A stretch of 64,000 bases of DNA, taken from the NCBI RefSeq assembly GCF_009827615.1, contig NZ_WTYU01000001.1, positions 393,001-457,000 of the forward strand, written 5' to 3'. Positions 46,640-54,719 of the stretch are shown here, piece after piece. The stretch's first letter is position 1. Each line of letters begins with the position of its first letter. This DNA is from Allopontixanthobacter confluentis. GTDB lineage: Bacteria > Pseudomonadota > Alphaproteobacteria > Sphingomonadales > Sphingomonadaceae. Both the position numbers and the translations under genes were made by a program. The notes under the pieces were generated by a model that saw nothing but the letters and a program-made list of their open reading frames with translations, did no database searches and was not told where the DNA came from.

Positions 46640-47353
46640 ATGCGGCATTCCATCGGTGCAGTTTTGCTATTGTTGACGCTCGCTGGCTGCAACCGTGAAG
46701 ATGCGCCAGCTGAAAAGCTGAAGGACGCAGCTGAAAATCTGGTCGACCAAGTGGATGGCAGCACAACTGCGCAATTGCCCGATGGCCTGTATGCCCCGCG
46801 TAATGAATGTACGACCATCGCCGGCGCAGAAGCCTTTCGTAAAAAGCTGGCAAGCGTCGTGAAAGCGCGTGATGTGGACGGGCTGGCGGCGCTGGCGGCA
46901 ACCGATATAAAACTGGATTTTGGCGGTGGTTCCGGCGTTGCAGAATTGCGCAAGCGGCTGGCAGACACGGACTGGACGCTGTGGGACGAGCTGGATACGC
47001 TGCTGAACCTTGGCTGCGCGGCCAATGATCAGGGGGGCATTACGCTGCCGTGGTATTTCGACCAGAAAATTGACAAGATTGACCCGATGATGGGCATGAT
47101 CGTGATGGGCCAGAATGTTCCGCTACGCGATGGCCCCGGCCAGAACAGCACGGCAGTGCGGATGTTGTCATGGGACGGTGTTGAACTGGCGGCGGGACTG
47201 CAACCCGGCAAGCCTTATCAGAATGTCAAACTGGCTGATGGTTCGCTTGGCTATGTCGAAACCGGCAAATTGCGCAGCCTGATTGCCTACCGACTGACAG
47301 CGACAAGCAGGGACGGTAAGTGGAGCATCATCAGCCTTGTGGCTGGCGACTGA
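46640..47353 (+). CDS. SH3-like domain lipoprotein of unknown function
   Basis: A 237-residue envelope lipoprotein with lipobox TLAGC (Cys17). After a short helical linker, residues 55-130 look like a small alpha+beta domain; residues about 155-215 (MGQNVPLRDGPGQNSTAVRMLSWDG, KLADGSLGYVETGKLRS) match a bacterial SH3-like fold that binds cell-wall peptides. The C-terminus repeats a beta pattern. It follows rmuC after 21 bp. Function not known. Confidence 0.8.
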   Translation: MRHSIGAVLLLLTLAGCNREDAPAEKLKDAAENLVDQVDGSTTAQLPDGLYAPRNECTTIAGAEAFRKKLASVVKARDVDGLAALAATDIKLDFGGGSGVAELRKRLADTDWTLWDELDTLLNLGCAANDQGGITLPWYFDQKIDKIDPMMGMIVMGQNVPLRDGPGQNSTAVRMLSWDGVELAAGLQPGKPYQNVKLADGSLGYVETGKLRSLIAYRLTATSRDGKWSIISLVAGD

Positions 47354-47383
47354 TCGCGAGCAATTCGTTTTTTGCGCGGCTGA

Positions 47384-48184
47384 TCAATGTTCCAGCTGGT
47401 GTAGCACTTCATAAGCCAGCACTGCGCCTGCCACGGCGGCATTGAGGCTGTCTGCACGCCCGCGCATGGGCATGGTCACCCGCAGGTCGCACGCCATTTC
47501 ATAGTCTTCAGGCAGCCCGCGGGATTCGTTGCCGACCAGAATGAAGCAGGGCGCTGCATAAGGCGCGCTCCTGTAATCCTGCGAATCGCGCAGCGATGCT
47601 GCCACCAGTTGCCCGTCGCCCTGCCGCAGCCACGCGATGAATTCTTCCCAGCCCGCCTGGCCGATCTGCTGGGTAAAAACGGCGCCCATGCTGGCGCGCA
47701 CAGCTTCGACGGAAAAAGGATCCGCGCAATCATCCACCAATATCAGGCCGCCGGCACCCACTGCATCGCAGGTGCGCAGCATGGTGCCCAGATTGCCCGG
47801 ATCACGCAGGGCTTGTGCCACCATCCAGATGGGGCCGGCATCCCTGTCCAGCGCCTGCAATGATGTGTCGAATTCGGTAAACATCCCCGCCACTGCCTGG
47901 GGGTTTTCCTTGCCGGTGATCTTGGAAAGGATGTCGGCGCTGGTTTCGATAATCTCGCCGCCAGCGATCATCACGGCGCGTTCCAGATCGTCCAGCAGGG
48001 GGTGGGCGTCACGGCCCTTGGCCATCACCAGCATTTCAGGAACTCGCCCTGTTTCGCGGGCATCTGTCAGCAGGCGCAGCCCTTCGACCAGAAATTTCCC
48101 TTCCCGGCGGCGGTTCTTCTTGTCGCGCAGACCGCGCAGATATTTGACTGTCGGATTGGAAAAACCGGTAATCTCGCGGCGCAT
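47384..48184 (-). CDS. TrmH/SpoU family RNA 2'-O-methyltransferase
   Basis: A 266-residue SPOUT methyltransferase. An N-terminal L30-like substrate-binding region (FSNPTVKYLRGLRDKKNRRREGKFLVEG) is followed by the catalytic domain with the three motifs NLGTMLRTCDAVGAGGLIL, ILVGNESRGLP and MRGRADSLNAAVAGAVLAYEVL. It may act on rRNA or tRNA. Its start overlaps the HPr stop (TGATG), so it is the last gene of the EIIA-HPr-methyltransferase segment. Confidence 0.9.
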   Translation of the reverse strand: MRREITGFSNPTVKYLRGLRDKKNRRREGKFLVEGLRLLTDARETGRVPEMLVMAKGRDAHPLLDDLERAVMIAGGEIIETSADILSKITGKENPQAVAGMFTEFDTSLQALDRDAGPIWMVAQALRDPGNLGTMLRTCDAVGAGGLILVDDCADPFSVEAVRASMGAVFTQQIGQAGWEEFIAWLRQGDGQLVAASLRDSQDYRSAPYAAPCFILVGNESRGLPEDYEMACDLRVTMPMRGRADSLNAAVAGAVLAYEVLHQLEH

Positions 48185-48462
48185 CAGTCCTCGCCGAATC
48201 CGTCACCGACAAGGGAGCAGAGCTGTTCCAGAACTTCGTCGCTGCCATCACCCTTGACGATCAGTTCAACCATATCGCCCTTGGCTGCACCCAGCATCAT
48301 CAGCCCAAGGATGGAGCCGCCGACTGCCTCGTTACCATCCTTGGACACCCGGACATGCACGCCTTCGGGCAGTTGGCTTACCATGTTGACGAATTTGGCA
48401 CTGGCGCGTGCGTGCAGGCCGCGCTGGTTGACGATCTGTATTGTCCGCCGATGTTCGTTCAT
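48184..48462 (-). CDS. HPr-family phosphocarrier protein
   Basis: A 92-residue HPr/NPr homologue carrying phosphate from Enzyme I to EIIA proteins. The active His17 is in GLHARAS, and Ser50 in GGSILGLMML marks the site used by HprK-type kinases. With hprK upstream and no sugar EIIBC in the window, it likely works in regulation rather than sugar uptake. Its start overlaps the EIIA stop by four bases. Confidence 0.93.
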   Translation of the reverse strand: MNEHRRTIQIVNQRGLHARASAKFVNMVSQLPEGVHVRVSKDGNEAVGGSILGLMMLGAAKGDMVELIVKGDGSDEVLEQLCSLVGDGFGED

Positions 48463-48872
48463 TCTGACTTCTCACACTGACCGAGGAATTCCGAGGCAAC
48501 CGTAATATAGGTGCGCCCTGCATCGCGCGCAGCGGACACGGCTTCCTTGATCGGGCAGGTCTTGCGCGTGCCGGACAGGCGAATGAGCATCGGCAGATTG
48601 ATCCCGGCAATCACTTCCACCCGGCCTGCTTCGAGCAGCGAAATGGCGAGGTTGGATGGGGTGCCGCCAAACAGGTCGGTCAAAATGACCACGCCTTGCC
48701 CCTGATCGACATTTTCGATGGCCTCGGCAATTTCCAGCCGGCGTTTTTCCATGTCATCATTCGGGCCGATGCAGACAGTGGCGACACCTTCCTGCTTGCC
48801 AACCACATGTTCCATGGCGTGGACGAATTCTTCCGCCAGTTGGCCGTGCGTCACCAGGATCATGCCGATCAT
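48459..48872 (-). CDS. PTS EIIA component, mannose family (regulatory)
   Basis: A 137-residue EIIA of the mannose (ManX) class. It begins MIGMILVTHGQLAEEF with the phosphorylated His9, and has VVILTDLFGGTPSN. In alphaproteobacteria such EIIA proteins lack partner permeases and regulate metabolism. It lies 87 bp after rapZ and overlaps the HPr gene. Confidence 0.93.
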   Translation of the reverse strand: MIGMILVTHGQLAEEFVHAMEHVVGKQEGVATVCIGPNDDMEKRRLEIAEAIENVDQGQGVVILTDLFGGTPSNLAISLLEAGRVEVIAGINLPMLIRLSGTRKTCPIKEAVSAARDAGRTYITVASEFLGQCEKSE

Positions 48873-48959
48873 GACCGGGCGCCAGACAGGCAGATGCGGG
48901 AGAGGTGAGGAATCATGATTGTCATATCGGGGATGGTCATGTTGAGGCCTGGGGGAACC

Positions 48960-49916
48960 TTATGATGGGGGGCCTTCGATCTGGTCTGCGGCACGCGACC
49001 CCAAATTGCGGTGTAGAACCGTGGGCGAAAATCCTGCGTCGCGCAAGGCCTGCGCCATTGTCTCTGCGGTAAACACCGAACGGTGCCGCCCGCCGGTGCA
49101 GCCGAAGGCAATATTGACATAGCTTTTGCCCTGCGCCTGATATCGCGGCAGCAAGGTCGTCAGCAGGGCGCGAATCTGCTCGAACGCGGTCTCGAATGCC
49201 GCGTCCTGCCGGATGTGCTGGCCCACCGCATCATCTAGGCCTGTCTGTTCGCGCAACTCGGCCACCCAGTGCGGATTGTCCAGAAAGCGCATGTCGAACA
49301 CCAGATCTGCCAGCGGCGGTGTGCCGCGCGCAAAGCCGAAACTGGACACAATCACCGACATATCCTGCGGCGCGGTTTCAGCAAAACGTTCGCGGATGTT
49401 CTGCTGCAACTGGTTGGTGGCAAAATCCGTGGTGTCGACCACCGCGTCGGCCCATCGCCGCAGCGGATCCAGCAATTCGCGTTCGGCCTGAATGCCCACC
49501 CGCACAGGGCGGCCATGGGCCATGGGATGGCGCCGCCGGGTTTCATTATACCGCCGTTCCAACTCGTCGCTGGTGCAATCCAGGAACAGGGTTGTGACCA
49601 CCAGATCGTCACGCTTGCTCATCTGGCGCACCTGTTCGATCACATCAGGCGGATTGAAACCGCGCGTGCGCGAATCAAAACCGATGGCCAGTGGATGGCC
49701 ATGGCCCTGCTGGCCATCCTGGGGAATCAGGCGTTCGAGCAGCCGGATGGGAAAATTGTCGATTGCTTCCCAGCCAAGGTCTTCGAGCACGCGCAGCGCA
49801 GTGGTTTTGCCCGCGCCCGATAGCCCGGTGACAAGCAGGATCCGCTGGCGCGAATCCTCGTCAACAAGTGGGGGGCTGTGGGACATTCTTCGTTCCTGAC
49901 CCGAAATCGTGCTCAT
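48960..49916 (-). CDS. rapZ: RNase adapter protein RapZ
   Basis: RapZ is an ATP/GTP-binding protein; in E. coli it senses glucosamine-6-phosphate and guides RNase E to small RNAs. The 318-residue product has Walker A GLSGAGKTT (31-39), TLFLDCTSDELERRYNETRRRHPM and the C-terminal IAFGCTGGRHRSVF. ATG 49916 overlaps the hprK stop by four bases (ATGA). The role in this genome may instead be tied to the neighbouring phosphorelay. Confidence 0.93.
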   Translation of the reverse strand: MSTISGQERRMSHSPPLVDEDSRQRILLVTGLSGAGKTTALRVLEDLGWEAIDNFPIRLLERLIPQDGQQGHGHPLAIGFDSRTRGFNPPDVIEQVRQMSKRDDLVVTTLFLDCTSDELERRYNETRRRHPMAHGRPVRVGIQAERELLDPLRRWADAVVDTTDFATNQLQQNIRERFAETAPQDMSVIVSSFGFARGTPPLADLVFDMRFLDNPHWVAELREQTGLDDAVGQHIRQDAAFETAFEQIRALLTTLLPRYQAQGKSYVNIAFGCTGGRHRSVFTAETMAQALRDAGFSPTVLHRNLGSRAADQIEGPPS

Positions 49917-50344
49917 GGGAAGGGCAGACCGTGCATCTTCACGGCATATTCGGCGCGGATGGCGGCGGCTTCGCCGCGTGCGTCAAACGCCAGACACGGG
50001 ATCGCAATACCAAGGATTGCGGTTTGTCCTGCCGTTTCAACATAGCGCGGCGCATCCGGGCTGATTTGCAGCACCAGTGCGACAGGGGCAGATGTCACGG
50101 GCAATTGTGCCAGCCCGATATTGCGAATTTCCAGTCTGCCGGCGGTGTGGGGTGGCGGCGAAGCCCACAGGCTGCCATCGCGCAAGTGCAATTGCACCCC
50201 GTCATCCCCAACCAGTTGCGCGCCGCGGTCAATCAGCATCAGGGCAAGGCTGGTCTTGCCAGTGCCCGGCTCCCCCTCGATCAAAAGGGCGCGGCCGCCC
50301 ACCGCAACGCAGCCGGCCTGCCGCAAAGCTGTCTTTTCCGTCAT
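49913..50344 (-). CDS. hprK: HPr kinase/phosphorylase, short alphaproteobacterial form
   Basis: A 143-residue protein corresponding to the catalytic domain only of HPr kinase: Walker A GEPGTGKTS (24-32) followed by LVGDDGVQL with the Asp pair. The N-terminal domain of Gram-positive HprK is absent, as known for alphaproteobacteria. It would phosphorylate HPr on Ser50. ATG 50344 lies two bases after the chvG stop; the longer frame upstream runs into chvG. Confidence 0.9.
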   Translation of the reverse strand: MTEKTALRQAGCVAVGGRALLIEGEPGTGKTSLALMLIDRGAQLVGDDGVQLHLRDGSLWASPPPHTAGRLEIRNIGLAQLPVTSAPVALVLQISPDAPRYVETAGQTAILGIAIPCLAFDARGEAAAIRAEYAVKMHGLPFP

Positions 50345-50346
50345 TC

Positions 50347-51933
50347 CTATCGGCCCGGGATCGCGACACCAAGGCCCGGCAAGCGCAGGACCAGGCATGC
50401 GCCAGGGCCGCCATCCTTGCGGCCTTGGGCAATTAGCGTCCCGTCATGCGCTTCGGCAATGGACCGTGCAATGGCCAGCCCGAGGCCGCTATGATCGCCG
50501 AATGCTTCTGCATCCGGCCGCAGCGAATGAAACCTTTCGAACACTTTTTCGCGGGCTTCTTCGGGGATGCCGGGGCCGCTGTCACACACGCTGAAGGCAA
50601 CCATATTGCCATCATGGGTGATGGACACTTCTATCACGCCTTCGGGCGGTGAAAAGGAAACGGCATTATCCAGCAGATTTTCAATCACGCGTTCCAGCCG
50701 GGCTGGCACGCCGCGCACTTTTGCGCCGCCCAGCGGTTTTTGGAAGGTCACTTCGCGGCCATCATTTTCGGCCCTGTTTTCACGCGTGCCGATAATGGCG
50801 CGGGTCAGGTCCACCAGGTCCATTTCTTCAAAGATGGCCCGCGACATTTCTGAATCGATCCGGCTGGCGTCGGCAATTTCCGTCACCAGCCGGTCAATCC
50901 GGCGGACATCGTGGGACGCAATTTGCTCCAGTTGGGCCCGCAATTGCGGATCCTGCACCCGGGTGAGCGATTCAATCGCGCTGCGAAGGGATGCCAGCGG
51001 ATTCTTGATTTCATGCGCCACATCGGCGGCAAAATGGTCCACCGCGTCAATCCGCTGCCGCAAGGCAGACGTCATATCGGAAATGGCGCGCGCCAACTGG
51101 CCGATCTCGTCACGCCTTTCCGGCAGACGCGGCACTTCCACTTCGCGGTCACGGCCAAGGCGCACCCGCGTCGCTGCCTTGGCGAGCAATTGCAGGGGCC
51201 TGACAATCGTTCGCGCCATAAACAGCGACAGGGCAATAGAGACCAGCAAGGCAAGGAACACGGCGCTGACCAGCGTCGACCGCGCGCTGCGCACCGATTC
51301 GGTGATATCCACCGCATTGCGCGTGGTCAGCAGGGTTGAACCTTTAAGGCCAACAGGCGCTGCCGCATTGATCACAGGCGTGCCATCGGGCGCATCGCGC
51401 AGCTGGATCTGGGTCAGACCCTGTTCGCGGGCGCGGGCAAGTTCGGGCCATGAATTGGCCTTCGCTTCGGCAGGTTCGATATAATCGGGAATGGGATCCG
51501 CGCCGACAATGGTATCCACCGCGCGGTCCATCATGCGGGCAAAATCTTCGTCCCACGGTTCCTTTACAGGATCATCAAAGGTGAACGCCGGTGTATCCAG
51601 CGCGAAGCTGTCTGCCCACAGATTACCTTCTGCATCAAACATCCGCAGCCGCATGCGCTGTTCCTTGCCGATCTGGATCAGCAAGGCTTCCTGCCGTTCG
51701 CGGCTGGCCCCGGCCAGCGCCTCGGCAGTGATCTGCGCCTCGATCCGCGCCAGCTTGTAACGTTCATCCAGCAGCTGCTTGCGATAGCCGTCGAGGTAGA
51801 AAATGCCGCCGCCCAACAAGGCCAGCGGCAGGATGTTGACTGCCAGAATGCGCGCCGTGAGCGACATTCCGCGCGACCAGAGAATACGCGAAGGCCGGGA
51901 TTCTGGCGCGCCTTGCATTTCCGTATTAGCCAT
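50347..51933 (-). CDS. chvG: ChvG-like sensor histidine kinase
   Basis: An inner-membrane kinase of 528 residues with two membrane helices ([24 protein letters not shown]; about residue 265-285) flanking a periplasmic sensor domain, a HAMP region ([24 protein letters not shown]), the DHp phosphoacceptor [18 protein letters not shown], and the ATPase domain with N box [20 protein letters not shown] and [14 protein letters not shown]. In relatives it responds to acid and envelope stress. I take ATG 51933, which overlaps the response regulator stop by eight bases; ATG 51957 is an alternative. Confidence 0.92.
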   Translation of the reverse strand: MANTEMQGAPESRPSRILWSRGMSLTARILAVNILPLALLGGGIFYLDGYRKQLLDERYKLARIEAQITAEALAGASRERQEALLIQIGKEQRMRLRMFDAEGNLWADSFALDTPAFTFDDPVKEPWDEDFARMMDRAVDTIVGADPIPDYIEPAEAKANSWPELARAREQGLTQIQLRDAPDGTPVINAAAPVGLKGSTLLTTRNAVDITESVRSARSTLVSAVFLALLVSIALSLFMARTIVRPLQLLAKAATRVRLGRDREVEVPRLPERRDEIGQLARAISDMTSALRQRIDAVDHFAADVAHEIKNPLASLRSAIESLTRVQDPQLRAQLEQIASHDVRRIDRLVTEIADASRIDSEMSRAIFEEMDLVDLTRAIIGTRENRAENDGREVTFQKPLGGAKVRGVPARLERVIENLLDNAVSFSPPEGVIEVSITHDGNMVAFSVCDSGPGIPEEAREKVFERFHSLRPDAEAFGDHSGLGLAIARSIAEAHDGTLIAQGRKDGGPGACLVLRLPGLGVAIPGR

Positions 51934-52780
51934 CTGTGAAGCTGTAGCCTGCCCCATACAGCGTTTCTATCGCGCCAAATTCCCGGTCCACCGCCCGGAA
52001 TTTGCGCCTGATACGCTTGATATGGCTGTCGACAGTGCGATCATCCACGAACATGTCTTCAGTATAGGCAGCATCCATCAGCTGATTGCGCGATTTGATG
52101 ACGCCGGGCCGGATGGCAAGCGCTTCCAGGATGAGGAATTCGGTCACTGTCAGGGACACCGGGCGGCCATCCCAGCTGACCTGGTGGCGCGCCGGGTCCA
52201 TGGAAAGGCGGCCCCGGGCAAGCGTTTCTACCGTTTCGCGCTGCGCATCGGCATTATCCGGGTCCGCATCGGCAGCCAACGCTGCACTGCGGCGCAGGAT
52301 TGCCCTGATGCGCGCCAGCAGCAGGCGCAGACTGAAAGGCTTGGCGATATAGTCATCGGCCCCCAGTTCCAGCCCCATTTCCTCGTCCTGTTCATCATCC
52401 TTGCTGGTCAGGAAAATGACGGGCAGCGTGGAATGGCGGCGCAACTGGCGCAGAAGTTCCATTCCGTCCATGCGCGGCATCTTGATGTCGAATACCGCCA
52501 GTTCGGGCGGGTTTTCCAGCAGCGCCTTCAGCGCCGCCTCGCCATCGGAATAAAGCCGCGTGGCATAGCCTTCTGACTGGAGGGCGATGGATACTGTCGT
52601 CAGGATGTTGCGGTCATCATCGACCAGCGCGATGACTTTCTGGCCGGTTTCCTGCGGCAATCCAGCAGGAACCGGGCTTGAAATGACTTCTGCAGCGCCG
52701 TCAGGGCTGATTTCGGCAGCAGCAGACGCGTTCCCATGCGTGCCAGCCCCTGTATCTTCGTGTGATGCGCCAATATCCAT
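51926..52780 (-). CDS. chvI: ChvI-like response regulator
   Basis: A 284-residue OmpR/PhoB-type regulator: a non-conserved Ala/Gly/Pro N-terminal tail of about 45 residues, a receiver domain ([10 protein letters not shown]; phosphoacceptor Asp98 in [35 protein letters not shown]) and a winged-helix output domain ([39 protein letters not shown]). It heads the chvI-chvG-hprK-rapZ-EIIA-HPr run and faces pckA across 207 bp, an arrangement well known in alphaproteobacteria. A later start is possible given the unusual tail. Confidence 0.92.
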   Translation of the reverse strand: MDIGASHEDTGAGTHGNASAAAEISPDGAAEVISSPVPAGLPQETGQKVIALVDDDRNILTTVSIALQSEGYATRLYSDGEAALKALLENPPELAVFDIKMPRMDGMELLRQLRRHSTLPVIFLTSKDDEQDEEMGLELGADDYIAKPFSLRLLLARIRAILRRSAALAADADPDNADAQRETVETLARGRLSMDPARHQVSWDGRPVSLTVTEFLILEALAIRPGVIKSRNQLMDAAYTEDMFVDDRTVDSHIKRIRRKFRAVDREFGAIETLYGAGYSFTDG

Positions 52781-52865
52781 GAATGGGTAAGTAACCCTTT
52801 AAGCTGCGCGAAACAACGAATTGGCGCATCGCAAGATAAGTTTTCCATGCCGGAGCCAGCAGAAT

Positions 52866-52894
52866 TTGACGCAAGTCCATGCGCCGATTATGCG
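52866..52894 (+). promoter_or_regulatory. Candidate pckA promoter
   Basis: TTGACG (52866-52871), 17 bases, TATGCG (52889-52894) matches a sigma70-type promoter; transcription would start near 52901. Confidence 0.4.
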
Positions 52895-52938
52895 CAACGC
52901 CGACAAACGTGCAATCGTATGCACGCGAATCGGATGCC

Positions 52939-52959
52939 GCACTTGTATGTTACAAGTGC
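52939..52959. promoter_or_regulatory. 9-bp perfect inverted repeat in the pckA leader
   Basis: Arms GCACTTGTA and TACAAGTGC surround TGT. The repeat ends 28 bases before the pckA start. If the promoter at 52866 is right it lies about 40-60 bases downstream of the transcription start and could be an operator or a leader hairpin. No T-run follows. Confidence 0.6.
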
Positions 52960-52987
52960 CGTCATGCGAACCGCTCAGGAGAATTCA

Positions 52988-54592
52988 GTGACCACCGCGC
53001 TTTCAACCTCGCTGTCCAGTCAGGGCATTGAAACCACTGCCAAAATCCATCCCAATTATGGCACGGATAAATTGGTGGAGGCAGCCTTGGCACGCGGCGA
53101 AGGCAAGCTGGCCAAGGATGGGCCGCTGGTCGTGGAAACGGGTGCGAAGACGGGCCGCTCTGCCAAGGACAAGTTCATCGTTCGCGATGCCACGACAGAA
53201 GATACTGTGGCATGGGGCAAGGTGAATGTGTCCATGACGCCGGAGCATTTTGCCAATCTCAAGGCCGATTTCTTTGCCGCGCTCGGCCAGAAGGATGATT
53301 TGTTCGTGGCCGATCTGTTCGGCGGATCGCAGCCCGAATATCGCGTGAATGTGCGCGTGATCAACGAACTCGCGTGGCACAATCTGTTCATCCGCACTTT
53401 GCTGGTGCGGCCAACTGCTGCGGAACTGGAAGGGTTTGCGCCCGAATATACCATTATCGATTTGCCCAGCTTCAAGGCCGACCCGGAACGTCATGGCTGC
53501 CGGTCCGAAACTGTGGTGGCGGTCAATCTGACTGAAAAACTCATCCTGATCGGCGGCACCAGATATGCCGGCGAAATGAAGAAGAGCGTATTCGGCATTC
53601 TGAATTACCTGCTGCCGGCCAAGGGCGTGATGCCCATGCATTGTTCGGCCAATATCGGCCCTGATGGCAAGACAGCGATTTTCTTCGGCCTGTCGGGCAC
53701 GGGCAAGACCACCCTTTCTGCCGATGCCAGCCGCACGCTGATTGGTGATGATGAACATGGCTGGTCGGATACGGCAGTCTTCAATTTCGAAGGTGGCTGC
53801 TACGCCAAGATGATCAATCTTTCCGAAGATGCAGAACCGGAAATTTATGCCACCACCCGGATGCACGGCACCGTGCTGGAAAATGTGGTGATGGATGAAG
53901 CCGGCGTGCTGGATCTGGACGATAACACGCTGGCGGAAAATACCCGCGCTGCCTATCCGTTGAGCGCCATTCCCAACACTTCGGCCGAAAACCTCGGCCC
54001 TGTGCCATCCAACGTCATCATGCTGACTGCCGATGCCTTTGGCGTTCTGCCGCCGATTGCGCGCCTGACGCCGGATCAGGCGATGTATCACTTCCTGTCG
54101 GGATATACGGCCAAGGTTGCCGGAACAGAAATCGGCGTGACCGAACCTGAAGCGACTTTTTCGACCTGTTTTGGCGCGCCCTTCATGCCGCGCCACCCCA
54201 GCGTCTATGGCAATCTGCTGAAAGAACGCATCGCGAAGGGCGGCGCGCAGTGCTGGCTGGTCAACACCGGCTGGACCGGCGGCAAATATGGCGTGGGCAA
54301 GCGGATGCCGATCAAGGCGACCCGCGCGCTTTTGAACGCGGCGCTGGATGGTTCGCTGAATGACGCGACTTTCCGCAAGGACCCGAATTTCGGTTTTGAT
54401 GTTCCCGTGGCTGTAGATGGCGTGGACAGCGCAATTCTTGATCCGCGCACGACATGGTCTGACAAGGAAGAATATGACCGGACTGCCGAAAAGCTGGTGC
54501 AATTGTTCGTCGACAATTTCGCCCAGTTCGAGGCGTATGTGGATGAAGGTGTGCGCCAGTCCGCACCCGGCGTCCACACACAGGCTGCCTGA
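52988..54592 (+). CDS. pckA: Phosphoenolpyruvate carboxykinase (ATP)
   Basis: PckA converts oxaloacetate to phosphoenolpyruvate with ATP, the entry to gluconeogenesis. The 534-residue protein has [27 protein letters not shown] (kinase-1a P-loop, read in parts), [11 protein letters not shown] (kinase-2), and [15 protein letters not shown]. The GTG at 52988 follows AGGAG by six bases and gives the family length; an ATG at 52964 is in frame. Divergent from chvI, whose regulon is known to include carbon-metabolism genes; direct control is not shown. Two hairpins follow the stop. Confidence 0.96.
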   Translation: MTTALSTSLSSQGIETTAKIHPNYGTDKLVEAALARGEGKLAKDGPLVVETGAKTGRSAKDKFIVRDATTEDTVAWGKVNVSMTPEHFANLKADFFAALGQKDDLFVADLFGGSQPEYRVNVRVINELAWHNLFIRTLLVRPTAAELEGFAPEYTIIDLPSFKADPERHGCRSETVVAVNLTEKLILIGGTRYAGEMKKSVFGILNYLLPAKGVMPMHCSANIGPDGKTAIFFGLSGTGKTTLSADASRTLIGDDEHGWSDTAVFNFEGGCYAKMINLSEDAEPEIYATTRMHGTVLENVVMDEAGVLDLDDNTLAENTRAAYPLSAIPNTSAENLGPVPSNVIMLTADAFGVLPPIARLTPDQAMYHFLSGYTAKVAGTEIGVTEPEATFSTCFGAPFMPRHPSVYGNLLKERIAKGGAQCWLVNTGWTGGKYGVGKRMPIKATRALLNAALDGSLNDATFRKDPNFGFDVPVAVDGVDSAILDPRTTWSDKEEYDRTAEKLVQLFVDNFAQFEAYVDEGVRQSAPGVHTQAA

Positions 54593-54594
54593 AT

Positions 54595-54615
54595 GATGCC
54601 GGCGTGACCGGCATC
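54595..54615 (+). repeat. Hairpin just after pckA
   Basis: GATGCCGG and CCGGCATC pair perfectly around CGTGA. No T-run follows. It precedes the true terminator by 18 bases and may protect the 3' end of the mRNA. Confidence 0.5.
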
Positions 54616-54633
54616 TGACAGGTTGGAGAGGAG

Positions 54634-54675
54634 GCCCTCCTTCCCGCTTTCAAACAGCGGGAAGGGGGGCTTTTT
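54634..54675 (+). terminator. Strong rho-independent terminator of pckA
   Basis: A 15-bp stem with one G-T pair: GCCCTCCTTCCCGCT against AGCGGGAAGGGGGGC around TTCAAAC, followed by TTTTT. Confidence 0.92.
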
Positions 54676-54719
54676 CATGGCGTGATACCCTGCGGCCTGA
54701 TACCCTGCTGCTGCTGTGA

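Noticed and set aside
52859-52900. Earlier ATG starts for pckA
   Set aside because: They add residues unlike the family, and the GTG at 52988 has a near-ideal ribosome site.
53003-54577. A 524-codon open frame antisense to pckA
   Set aside because: It lies wholly opposite a well-supported gene, lacks any recognisable family motif, and long antisense frames are expected from GC-rich codon use.
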